DNA from: Macrostomum hystrix
Taxonomy: Eukaryota; Platyhelminthes; Macrostomidae
Direction of reading: 5' to 3'
Assembly (NCBI GenBank): GCA_950097015.1
Contig: CATNEN010000038.1
Span: forward strand, 5,377,001 to 5,441,000
DNA: 64,000 nt
How positions within the stretch are numbered: the stretch's first letter is position 1; every line of letters starts with the position of its first letter. Both the position numbers and the translations under genes were made by a program. This document shows positions 46,192 through 57,252 of this stretch, in pieces. A model generated the notes under the pieces. It was not told the origin of the DNA, did no database searches, and saw only the letters and a list, made by a program, of their open reading frames with translations.

Positions 46192-48262
46192 ATAGGAAGA
46201 TTCTCATGGAGTTTGAGGAAGATTCTCATGGAGTTTGAGGAAGATTCTCATGGAGTTGGAGGGATATTCTCATGGAGTTTGAGAGAGATTCTCATGCACT
46301 TGGAGGGAGATTCTCATGCAGTTGGAGGGAGATTCTCATGGAGTTTGAGGAAGATTCTCATGGAATTGGAGGGAGATTCTCATGCAATTGGAGGGAGATT
46401 CTCATGCAGTTCGAGGGAGATTCTCATGGAGTTTGAGGGAGATTCTCATGGATTTGGAGGGAGATTCTCATGGAATTGGAGGGAGATTCTCATGGAGTTT
46501 GAGAGAGATTCTCATGCACTTGGAGGGAGATTCTCATGCAGTTGGAGGGAGATTCTCATGCAGTTGGAGGGAGATTCTCATGGAGTTTGAGGGAGATTCT
46601 CATGCAGTTGGAGGGAGATTCTCATGCAGTTGGAGGGAGATTCTCATGGAGTTTGAGGAAGATTCTCATGGAATTGGAGGGAGATTCTCATGCAATTGGA
46701 GGGAGATTCTCATGCAGTTCGAGGGAGATTCTCATGGAGTTTGAGGGAGATTCTCATGGATTTGGAGGGAGATTCTCATGGAATTGGAGGGAGATTCTCA
46801 TGGAGTTTGAGAGAGATTCTCATGCACTTGGAGGGAGATTCTCATGCAGTTGGAGGGAGATTCTCATGCAGTTGGAGGGAGATTCTCATGCAGTTGGAGG
46901 GAGATTCTCATGGAGTTGGAGGGAGATTCTCATGCAGTTGGAGGGAGATTCTCATGGAGTTTGAGGGAGATTCTCATGCAGTTGGAGGGAGATTCTCATG
47001 GAGTTTGAGGAAGATTCTCATGGAGTTGGAGGGAGATTCTCATGGAGTTTGAGGGAGATTCTCATGCAGTTGGAGGGAGATTGTCATGGAGTTTGAGGGA
47101 GATTCTCATGCAATTGGAGGGAGATTCTCATGCAGTTCGAGGGAGATTCTCATGGAGTTTGAGGGAGATTCTCATGGATTTGGAGGGATATTCTCATGGA
47201 ATTGGAGGGAGATTCTCATGGAGTTTGAGAGAGATTCTCATGCACTTGGAGGGAGATTGTCATGCAGTTGGAGGGAGATTCTCATGGAGTTTGAGGAAGA
47301 TTCTCATGGAATTGGAGGGAGATTCTCATGCACTTGGAGGGAGATTCTCATGCAGTTGGAGGGAGATTCTCATGCAGTTGGAGGGAGATTCTCATGGAGT
47401 TGGAGGGGGATTCTCATGCAGTTGGAGGGAGATTCTCATGGAGTTTGAGGGAGATTCTCATGGATTTGGAGGGAGATTCTCATGGAATTGGAGGGAGATT
47501 CTCATGGAGTTTGAGAGAGATTCTCATGCACTTGGAGGGAGATTCTCATGCAGTTGGAGGGAGATTCTCATGCAGTTGGAGGGAGATTCTCATGCAGTTG
47601 GAGGGAGATTCTCATGGAGTTGGAGGGAGATTCTCATGCAGTTGGAGGGAGATTCTCATGGAGTTTGAGGGAGATTCTCATGCAGTTGGAGGGAGATTCT
47701 CATGGAGTTTGAGGAAGATTCTCATGGAGTTGGAGGGAGATTCTCATGGAGTTTGATGGAGATTCTCATGCAGTTGGAGGGAGATTGTCATGGAGTTTGA
47801 GGGAGATTCTCATGCAATTGGAGGGAGATTCTCATGCAGTTCGAGGGAGATTCTCATGGAGTTTGAGAGAGATTCTCATGCACTTGGAGGGAGATTGTCA
47901 TGCAGTTGGAGGGAGATTCTCATGGAGTTTGAGGAAGATTCTCATGGAATTGGAGGGAGATTCTCATGCACTTGGAGGGAGATTCTCATGCAGTTGGAGG
48001 GAGATTCTCATGCAGTTGGAGGGAGATTCTCATGGAGTTGGAGGGGGATTCTCATGCAGTTGGAGGGAGATTCTCATGGAGTTTGAGGGAGATTCTCATG
48101 CAGTTGGAGGGAGATTCTCATGGAGTTTGAGGAAGATTCTCATGGAATTGGAGGGAGATTCTCATGGAGTTTGAGAGAGATTCTCATGCAGTTGGAGGGA
48201 GATTCTCATGCAGTTGGAGGGAGATTCTCATGGAATTGGAGGGAGATTCTCATGTATTTGAG
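46192..48262. repeat. Minisatellite, 22 bp unit (GGGAGATTCTCATGGAGTTT), about 94 copies, higher-order
   Basis: Units differ in the last eight bases (GGAGTTTGA, GCAGTTGGA, GGAATTGGA, GCACTTGGA, GCAATTGGA). The same ordered string beginning CATGCAATTGG then CAGTTCGAGG recurs near 46381, 46689, 47107 and 47811, spaced by exact multiples of 22 (308, 418, 704). The array is intergenic, between the nuclear receptor promoter and the LAMTOR3 3' end. All plus-strand frames stay open by composition. Confidence 0.97.
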
Positions 48263-48775
48263 TAGCGATGCATCAGGGATTTATCGACTAGTGAAAAAGC
48301 TAGACAGCGAGGATTTATCTGCAGTCTGGGCTGCACTGCAATTTATCTGATCCATTCACTAAGCTGTCCTCCAATGTCAAGATACACAAAGCTGACAAAA
48401 TACTTTCATTGCAATTTAGATAGTGTATTTCAATTAGTAAGCAACTGTTGAAAACATTTACTGCACAGATCACATCCAACAATTCACGCAGTAATGTCAT
48501 TAAATGATCGCTTAAGTCTAAAGCAATGAGCCAATGAGCATTAGAGACGTCACCAAATGATTAGTTTGTACAACAAGGCTAAAAAAACTGAAGTTAACAA
48601 TTATGAAAACGATGACTGAATTAGACTGAGAAAATAAAAATTGATCAGTGACAAGGTATATACTATCCGGGCAATGCAGACACACAAGAAGACACTCCTT
48701 AGGCTGCTTCTACTCTCACTTCTCTGAGAAATCTACGACTTTTATCAGAAATAAAAACCAATAAAATAGATACCT
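48263..48775. other. Unique AT-rich spacer, nothing recognised
   Basis: Sequence between two arrays with no supported gene, RNA or regulatory site. Confidence 0.55.
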
Positions 48776-48782
48776 AACCTAG

Positions 48783-49378
48783 CACTGGGAGGAAATCCCA
48801 CCTGAGAATACGGATGCTCATGGAGGAAAGCCCACCTGAGAATACGGATGCTCATGGAGGAAACCCCACTTGAGAATACGGATGCTCAGGGAGGAAACTC
48901 CATCTGAGAATACGGATGCTCAGGGAGGAAACTCCATCTGAGAATACGGATGCTCAGGGAGGAAACTCCATCTGAGAATACGGATGCTCAGGGAGGAAAC
49001 TCCATCTGAGAATACGGATGGTCAGGGAGGAAACTCCATCTGGGAATACGGATGCTCAGGGAGGAAACTCCATCTGAGAATACGGATACTCAGGGAGGAA
49101 ACTCCATCTGAGAATACGGATGCTCAGGGAGGAAACTCCACCTGAGAATACGGATGCTCAGGGAGGAAACTCCATCTGAGAATACGGATGCTCAGGGAGG
49201 AAACTCCATCTGAGAATACGGATGCTCAGGGAGGAAACTCCATCTGAGAATACGGATGCTCAGGGAGGAAACCCCATCTGAGAATACGGATGCTCAGGGA
49301 GGAAACCCCATCTGAGAATACGGATGCTCAGGGAGGAAACCCCACCTGAGAATACGGATGCTCAGGAAGGAAACCTAA
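48783..49378. repeat. Minisatellite, 34 bp unit, just 3' of LAMTOR3
   Basis: About 17 copies of CTGAGAATACGGATGCTCAG followed by GGAGGAAACTCCAT. Variation clusters at CTCAGG/CTCATG and ACTCCAT/ACCCCAC. It begins about 200 bases beyond the LAMTOR3 stop codon on the gene strand. Confidence 0.96.
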
Positions 49379-49576
49379 TCTAACGATCAGAAAAGATTAT
49401 TAAAAATTCTTAGGATTTGGTGAAATAATGAAAACCAGATTGACGAACTGCAAACTGAGAGTTTTGAGCAGTCGAGTAATCAGAAATCGAGCAGGGCAAC
49501 AAACTCGGAATATCTGAGAGATATGCGGCTCCAAACTCAGCCTACTCATAATCATCATCCGGTCTCAGTCTCCTGC

Positions 49577-50824
49577 TCAAACCCTCACTGGGCCAGAGAC
49601 AACACCTGCACTGTCTCCAGTCTCGTGCGGCACCACCTGCTGGAGTCGGCGAAGCTGTTCGCTGAATGCGCGATCCTTCAATAAGCCAGTCATTGCGCCG
49701 ATGTTGCAGTCTGGCTGACCAATCAGAGTCACCACCAGAGGCGCGCAGCTCAGCAGAACAATCTGGAAACAAAAAATTATCGATCAATAATATTTGAAAA
49801 CAGCAATTCTGATAAAACTACTGTGCAGCCTCAATGACAGCTGCGGTATTTCTAGTAAATTTAGTAAGGGTTGCTGCTACGATTCCATTCTATTCTTGCT
49901 GCGATTCGAGGTACAATATCTGCTGCGACTCTATTTTCAATTCTTGCTGCAATTGCATTTACGATTCTTGCTGCGATTCTACCTACGATTCTTGCTGCGA
50001 TTCTACCTACGATTCTTGCTGCGATTCTACCTACGATTCTTGCTGCGACTCTACTTGCAATTCTTGCTGCGATTCTACCTACGATTCTTGCTGCGACTCT
50101 ACTTGCAATTCTTGCTGCGATTCCATTTACGATTCTTGCTGCGATTCTACCTACGATTCTTGCTGCGATTCTACTTACGATTCTTGCTGCGATTCTACTT
50201 ACAATTCTTGCTGCGATTCCATTTACGATTCTGGGTGCGATTTTACCTACGGTTCTTTATGCGATTCTACTTAGGATTCTTGCTGCGATTCCATTTACGA
50301 TTCTTGCTGCGATTCTACTTAAGATTCCTGCGGCGTAACGGTTTCTGCTGCAATTTCATTTACAATTCTGTTAAGGTTCTGCGACTATAAATTTGAATAT
50401 TCTATTCAAGATTCTTGCTGCGATTCTTTGAGGGAACTAATGTTTGATCAGTGCAGCATTTATTATTACGATACTTGCTACGATTCCATTTACGCTGTAA
50501 CGATTTTATCGACGATTTCAACTGATATACATTAATTAGCAATAAGGCTACAGTTGAGAGCATCTCAACAGCTGCGCTCACAGTCATCTGGCCGTAATTG
50601 GTGACGAAGGCGCTGGCGGATCCGACGCCCAGCTTGCCGGCCTGCTCGGCGGCCTGGCAGAAGCCGGGCACGAGGCCCCGCTTGACAACGGCCTCCACGG
50701 CCCACTGGCACTCCGGCTGGGCGGCGCTGAGCAGGGCCACCCCGTCACGGTCGGACAGCAGAATGGCGGACAGGCCGTCCACTTGCGACAGGTAGGTTTC
50801 TAGGAAGCGCCTGAGTGAGTCCAT
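49577..50824 (-). CDS. LAMTOR3: LAMTOR3 (MP1), Ragulator subunit, roadblock fold, 2 exons
   Basis: Scaffold subunit of the lysosomal Ragulator complex, which anchors Rag GTPases for mTORC1 and binds MEK/ERK. Exon 1 is 50824-50582 and exon 2 49762-49577, phase 0, 142 residues against 124 in human. Matching landmarks: LRRFLETYLSQVDGLSAILLSDRDGV at the N-terminus (human has a closely similar VEGLHAIVVSDRDGV), GKLG in the middle, PLVVTLI opening exon 2, and LRRLQQVV close to the C-terminus. The start ATG is at 50824; the upstream in-frame sequence has no other ATG. A tail of about 18 residues follows the conserved end. The 819 bp intron carries its own minisatellite. Partner subunits are not in the window. 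Confidence 0.88.
49890..50345. repeat. Minisatellite in LAMTOR3 intron 1, 24 bp unit (GATTCTTGCTGCGATTCTAC)
   Basis: About 19 copies of GATTCTTGCTGCGATTCTAC plus CTAC. Since 24 is a multiple of three, three plus-strand frames remain open for 80-200 codons; these are artefacts. A diverged trace continues to about 50520, near the splice donor at 50581. Confidence 0.96.
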
Positions 50825-50929
50825 TGTGCTCAGCTGCCGTGCGATCAAACAATGCTAGCTGGAATAGCGAGTAAAACATTAAAGAAATTCGCAATCAGTC
50901 AGAGGGAGCCTGAAATAGAGTTAAAGCGC

Positions 50930-52790
50930 GATTCTCATAGAGATGAAGGCAGATTCTCATAGAGATGAAGGCAGATTCTCATAGAGATGAAGGCAGATTC
51001 TCATAGAGATGAAGGGAGATTCTCAGAGAGATGAAGGGTGATTCTCATAGAGATGAAGGCAGATTCTCATAGAGATGAAGGCAGATTCTCATAGAGATGA
51101 AGGGAGATTCTCATAGATATGAAGGGTGATTCTAATAGATATGAAGGCAGATTCTCATAGATATGAAGGCAGATTCTCATAGAGATGAAGGGAGATTCTC
51201 ATAGAGATGAAGGGAGATTCTCATAGATATGAAGGCAGATTCTCATAGAGATGAAGGCAGATTCTCATAGAGATGAAGGGAGATTCTCATAGATATGAAT
51301 GCAGATTCTCATAGATATGAAGGCAGATTCTCATAGAGATGAAAGGGGATTCTCATAGATATGAAGGCAGATTCTCAGAGAGATGAAGGCAGATTCTCAT
51401 AGAGATGAAGGGAGATTCTCATAGATATGAAGGCAGATTCTCATAGAGATGTAGGGAGATTCTCATAGAGATGAAGGGAGATTCTCATAGATATGAATGC
51501 AGATTCTCATAGATATGAAGGCAGATTCTCATAGAGATGAAAGGGGATTCTCATAGATATGAAGGCAGATTCTCATAGATATGAAGGCAGATTCTCATAG
51601 ATATGAAGGCAGATTCTCATAGATATGAAGGCAGATTCTCATAGATATGAAGGCAGATTCTCATAGATATGAAGGCAGATTCTCATAGATATGAAGGCAG
51701 ATTCTCATAGATATGAAGGCAGATTCCCATAGATATGAAGGCAGATTCTCATAGAGATGAAAGGGGATTCTCATAGATATGAAGGCAGATTCTCAGAGAG
51801 ATGAAGGCAGATTCTCATAGATACGAAGGCAGATTCTCATAGATATGAAGGCAGATTCTCATAGAGATGAAGGCAGATTCTCATAGAGATGAAGGGAGAT
51901 TCTCATAGATATGAATGCAGATTCTCATAGATATGAAGGCAGATTCTCATAGAGATGAAAGGGGATTCTCATAGATATGAAGGCAGATTCTCAGAGAGAT
52001 GAAGGCAGATTCTCATAGAGATGAAGGGAGATTCTCATAGATATGAAGGCAGATTCTCATAGAGATGTAGGGAGATTCTCATAGAGATGAAGGGAGATTC
52101 TCATAGATATGAATGCAGATTCTCATAGATATGAAGGCAGATTCTCATAGAGATGAAAGGGGATTCTCATAGATATGAAGGCAGATTCTCATAGATATGA
52201 AGGCAGATTCTCATAGATATGAAGGCAGATTCTCATAGATATGAAGGCAGATTCTCATAGAGATGTAGGGAGATTCTCATAGATATGAAGGCAGATTCTC
52301 ATAGAGATGTAGGGAGATTCTCATAGAGATGAAGGGAGATTCTCATAGATATGAATGCAGATTCTCATAGATATGAAGGCAGATTCTCATAGAGATGAAA
52401 GGGGATTCTCATAGATATGAAGGCAGATTCTCATAGATATGAAGGCAGATTCTCATAGATATGAAGGCAGATTCTCATAGATATGAAGGCAGATTCTCAT
52501 AGATATGAAGGCAGATTCTCATAGATATGAAGGCAGATTCTCATAGATATGAAGGCAGATTCCCATAGATATGAAGGCAGATTCTCATAGAGATGAAAGG
52601 GGATTCTCATAGATATGAAGGCAGATTCTCAGAGAGATGAAGGCAGATTCTCATAGATACGAAGGCAGATTCTCATAGATATGAAGGCAGATTCTCATAG
52701 ATACGAAGGCAGATTCTCATAGATACGAAGGCAGATTCTCATAGATATGAAGGCAGATTCTCATAGAGATGAAGGGAGATTCTCATGGCT
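50930..52790. repeat. Minisatellite, 22 bp unit (GCAGATTCTCATAGATATGA), about 85 copies
   Basis: Located upstream of LAMTOR3. Units share AGATTCTCAT with the array at 46.2-48.3 kb. Variants (GAGATG, GATATG, AAAGGGG, TTCCCAT) recur in blocks: the rare TTCCCAT variant at about 51725 and 52561 is separated by 836 bases, 38 units. Confidence 0.97.
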
Positions 52791-53327
52791 TTGTGATAAT
52801 CAAGCACTGAGCAGGCAGTAAGAATTGAGTCCACAAAACGCAGGTTGGGCCCAGCGGGGCGTTTGAGATTTTTGTAGGGTTGTTTTATTAACTAGAAAGC
52901 AGTAAAACAAAGATTATATGTTTGCCCAGAAAATATAATAACAAAAACACAACATTAAAAACTGAAAATGCAGCGAAAGCCAGTGGGGAATGAAGCACTA
53001 ATTGGGAGAATTGCGCATGGCTTGAAAGCAAGGAACATTGCAGACAGCAGAATATGGCTGCATGATAGACAGCTGTGTATATAATTTGTTAAAAAGATAC
53101 TCGTTTTATAATACTGTCAGTAGCGAGGTGATAAAAATTTGTCGATTAATAATACTGTGATGGAATATATTAATATGGAATAAACAAGAATGCTTGCAAA
53201 AAAGTAAGAAGCTAATGATAAAAAGTATTTAAATAGAATATTCGATAAAACGATTGCTTGAAAAGATACGCATTTTAAAGGTCTGTGGTAATGGCGGGTG
53301 TAGCTTTGCGGTCATCCTCACTTTACT

Positions 53328-53698
53328 GACGATTACTTTACCCAGCCACTCTCACCCAGTCACTCTCACCAAGTCACTCTCACCCAGTCACTCTCACCAA
53401 GTCACTCTCACCCAGTCACTCTCACCAAGTCACTCTCACCCAGTCACTCTCACCCAGCCACTCTCACCCAGTCACTCTCACCCAGTCACTCTCACCAAGT
53501 CACTCTCACCCAGCCACTCTCACTCAGTCACTCTCACCCAGCCACTCTCACCCAGCCACTCTCACCCAGTCACTCTCACCCAGCCACTCTCACTCAGTCA
53601 CTCTCACCCAGCCACTCTCACCCAGCCACTCTCACCCAGTCACTCTCACCCAGTCACTCCACCCAGTCACTCCACCCAGTCACTCTCACCCAGCCACA
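53328..53698. repeat. Minisatellite, 14 bp unit (CACTCTCACCCAGT)
   Basis: About 26 copies with CAGT/CAGC/AAGT variants, starting about 30 bases past the LEM gene stop codon on the gene strand. The adjoining plus-strand frame (53254-54093) runs antisense to the LEM exon and is not a gene. Confidence 0.96.
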
Positions 53699-53729
53699 GT
53701 GTCCAATCAGCAATGCGGAAGCTCAGATA

Positions 53730-56700
53730 TCATCCGACAAATTCCCCATTGGCGTCGAATTCAACAGCCGAAGCGTCTTCGGTCGGCAGCAGTGAATCGG
53801 CGCCAGTCAGCGAGGCCCTGGCGGCAGCAGGCAGCGGAGGCGGAGGCGGGCGCTCAAGAGCGGGGTCCAGGCTGAGCAGCAGGATGAGCAGGGCACAGCA
53901 GATGGCCAGCGCCAGCAGCCAGGTGGCTGTGGACCGCGCCTTCGGTGTCGGCGACGCGTCCGACGGGATTTCGTTGCTATGGAAACTGCGATTGGCCCGA
54001 GCGAAACCAGTGCGAGTGGAACTCGTGCCGCTGTGTAAACGAATGAAATATGGACTCGTTTTCCTAACACCTGACAGATTGGGGGAAGAATAAGAACTGA
54101 CAGATTGGGGAAGATAACAACTGACAGATTGGGGAAGAATAACAACTGACAGATTGGGGAAGATAACAACTGACGGATTGGGGAAGATAACAACTGACGG
54201 ATTGGGGAAGATAACAACTGACAGATTGGGGAAGAATAACAACTGACAGATTGGGGAAGATAACAACTGACAGATTGGGGAAGAATAACAACTGACAGAT
54301 TGGGGAAGATAACAACTGACGGATTGGGGAAGATAACAACTGACAGATTGGGGAAGATAACAACTGACAGATTGGGGAAGATAACAACTGACGGATTGGG
54401 GAAGATAACAAGTGACAGATTGGGGAAGATAACAACTGACGGATTGGGGAAGATAACAACTGACAGATTGGGGAAGATAACAACTGACAGATTGGGGAAG
54501 ATAACAACTGACGGATTGGGGGAAGATAACAACTGACGGATTGGGGAAGATAACAACTGACGGATTGGGGAAGATAACAACTGACGGATTGGGGAAGATA
54601 ACAACTGACGGATTGGGGAAGATAACAACTGACGGATTGGGGGAAGATAACAACTGACGGATTGGGGAAGATAACAAGTGACAGATTGGGGAAGATAACA
54701 ACTGACGGATTGGGGAAGATAACAACTGACAGATTGGGGAAGAATAACAACTGACAGATTGGGGAAGATAACAACTGACGGATTGGGGAAGATAACAACT
54801 GACGGATTGGGGGAAGATAACAACTGACAGATTGGGGAAGATAACAACTGACAGATTGGGGAAGAATAACAACTGACAGATTGGGGAAGATAACAACTGA
54901 CGGATTGGGGAAGATAACAACTGACGGATTGGGGAAGATAACAACTGACAGATTGGGGAAGATAACAACTGACGGATTGGGGAAGATAACAACTGACGGA
55001 TTGGGGAAGATAACAACTGACGGATTGGGGGAAGATAACAACTGACAGATTGGGGAAGATAACAACTGACAGATTGGGGAAGATAACAACTGACGGATTG
55101 GGGAAGATAACAAGTGACAGATTGGGGAAGATAACAACTGACGGATTGGGGAAGATAACAACTGACAGATTGGGGAAGATAACAACTGACAGATTGGGGA
55201 AGAATAACAACTGACAGATTAGGGAAGATAACAACTGACGGATTGGGGAAGATAACAACTGACAGATTGGGGAAGAATAACAACTGACAGATTGGGGAAG
55301 ATAACAACTGACGGATTGGGGAAGATAACAACTGACAGATTGGGGAAGATAACAACTGACAGATTGGGGAAGAATAACAACTGACAGATTGGGGAAGATA
55401 ACAACTGACGGATTGGGGAAGATAACAAATGACGGATTGGGGAAGATAACAACTGACGGATTGGGGAAGATAACAACTGACAGATTGGGGAAGATAACAA
55501 CTGACGGATTGGGGGAAGATAACAACTGACAGATTGGGGAAGATAACAACTGACAGATTGGGGAAGAATAACAACTGACAGATTGGGGAAGATAACAACT
55601 GACGGATTGGGGGAAGATAACAACTGACAGATTGGGAAGATAACAACTGACAGATTGGGGAAGATAACAACTGACGGATTGGGGAAGATAACAACTGACG
55701 GATTGGGGAAGATAACAACTGACGGATTGGGGGAAGATAACAACTGACGGATTGGGGAAGATAACAAGTGACAGATTGGGGAAGATAACAACTGACGGAT
55801 TGGGGAAGATAACAACTGACAGATTGGGGAAGAATAACAACTGACAGATTGGGGAAGATAACAACTGACGGATTGGGGAAGATAACAACTGACGGATTGG
55901 GGGAAGATAACAACTGACAGATTGGGGAAGATAACAACTGACAGATTGGGGAAGAATAACAACTGACAGATTGGGGAAGATAACAACTGACGGATTGGGG
56001 AAGATAACAACTGACGGATTGGGGAAGATAACAACTGACAGATTGGGGAAGATAACAACTGACGGATTGGGGAAGATAACAACTGACGGATTGGGGAAGA
56101 TAACAACTGACGGATTGGGGGAAGATAACAACTGACAGATTGGGGAAGATAACAACTGACAGATTGGGGAAGATAACAACTGACGGATTGGGGAAGATAA
56201 CAAGTGACAGATTGGGGAAGATAACAACTGACGGATTGGGGAAGATAACAACTGACAGATTGGGGAAGATAACAACTGACAGATTGGGGAAGAATAACAA
56301 CTGACAGATTAGGGAAGATAACAACTGACGGATTGGGGAAGATAACAACTGACAGATTGGGGAAGAATAACAACTGACAGATTGGGGAAGATAACAACTG
56401 ACGGATTGGGGAAGATAACAACTGACAGATTGGGGAAGATAACAACTGACAGATTGGGGAAGAATAACAACTGACAGATTGGGGAAGATAACAACTGACG
56501 GATTGGGGAAGATAACAAATGACGGATTGGGGAAGATAACAACTGACGGATTGGGGAAGATAACAACTGACAGATTGGGGAAGATAACAACTGACGGATT
56601 GGGGGAAGATAACAACTGACAGATTGGGGAAGATAACAACTGACAGATTGGGGAAGAATAACAACTGACAGATTGGGGAAGATAACAACTGACGGATTGG

Positions 56701-57252
56701 GGGAAGATAACAACTGACAGATTGGGAAGATAACAACTGACAGATTGGGGAAGAATAACAACTGACAGATTGGGGAAGATAACAACTGACGGATTGGGGA
56801 AGATAACAACTGACAGATTGGGGAAGATAACAACTGACAGATTGGGGAAGATAACAAGTGATAGATTGGGGAAGATAACAACTGACAGATTGGGGAAGAT
56901 AACAACTGACAGATTGGGGAAGATAACAACTGACAGATTGGGGAAGATAACAACTGACAGATTGGGGAAGATAACAACTGACGGATTGGGGAAGATAACA
57001 ACTGACAGATTGGGGAAGATAACAAGTGATAGATTAGGAGAGGGTAACAACTGACAGATTAGTCACTGACCAGCTAATAAGTGAAGCAGTTGAGCTGGCA
57101 CATTTGGCAGTTTTGAGATACCTCGCTAGTTTGCGCTCAATTAGTCGCCTATTAAACCAGCTGACTGGTGGCACAGATTCGAGGGGCAGAAATTCAGCGA
57201 GCTTCAGTCTGAGTTCATCATCACTTAGATGCTGAATACCTAGTGGAGACAT
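53730..57252 (-). CDS. Small LEM-domain inner nuclear membrane protein (emerin-like), 2 exons
   Basis: Exon 1 is 57252-57071 and exon 2 54063-53730; phase 2 agrees and gives 171 residues. The N-terminus is a LEM domain (LSDDELRLKLAEFLPLE, WFNRRLIERKLARYL, residues 9-46), the fold that binds BAF on chromatin. A Ser/Arg-rich linker leads to a single membrane segment (TWLLALAICCALLILLLSL, about residues 107-125), then a Pro-rich acidic tail of about 46 residues. The layout matches short LEM proteins of the emerin/LEMD1 kind, although a longer lumenal tail is unusual. I chose acceptor GTTAG/G because the earlier TCAG/GTGTTAG would bring an immediate stop. The 3007 bp intron is almost wholly minisatellite. 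Confidence 0.82.
54070..57060. repeat. Giant minisatellite filling the LEM-gene intron, 24-26 bp unit, about 120 copies
   Basis: Unit AACTGACAGATTGGGGAAGAT plus AACA; variants are ACAGATT/ACGGATT, an added A (GAATAAC), an extra G and rare AAGTG or AAATG. The array reaches from within about 10 bases of the donor (57070) to the acceptor (54064), with both splice sites lying in repeat-like sequence. A block of about 1090 bp is duplicated: rare variants at 54671, 55211 and 55631 reappear at 55761, 56301 and 56721. The 1100-codon minus-strand frame across it is an artefact. Confidence 0.98.

Noticed and set aside
46213..48350. Overlapping plus-strand frames of 100-200 codons
   Set aside because: The 22 bp unit lacks stops in any phase; not coding.
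49794..50390. Cys-rich (DSCCDSTY) frame suggestive of a secreted Cys-rich protein
   Set aside because: It lies in the LAMTOR3 intron and arises from the 24 bp unit.
53254..54093. 279-codon plus-strand frame
   Set aside because: Combines a 14 bp array with the antisense of LEM exon 2, whose sense strand has a clear membrane segment and matching splice phase.
53730..57050. 1106-codon minus-strand frame
   Set aside because: Its last 111 codons are true LEM exon 2, but the rest is intron array; the LEM-domain exon joins in phase at 54063.
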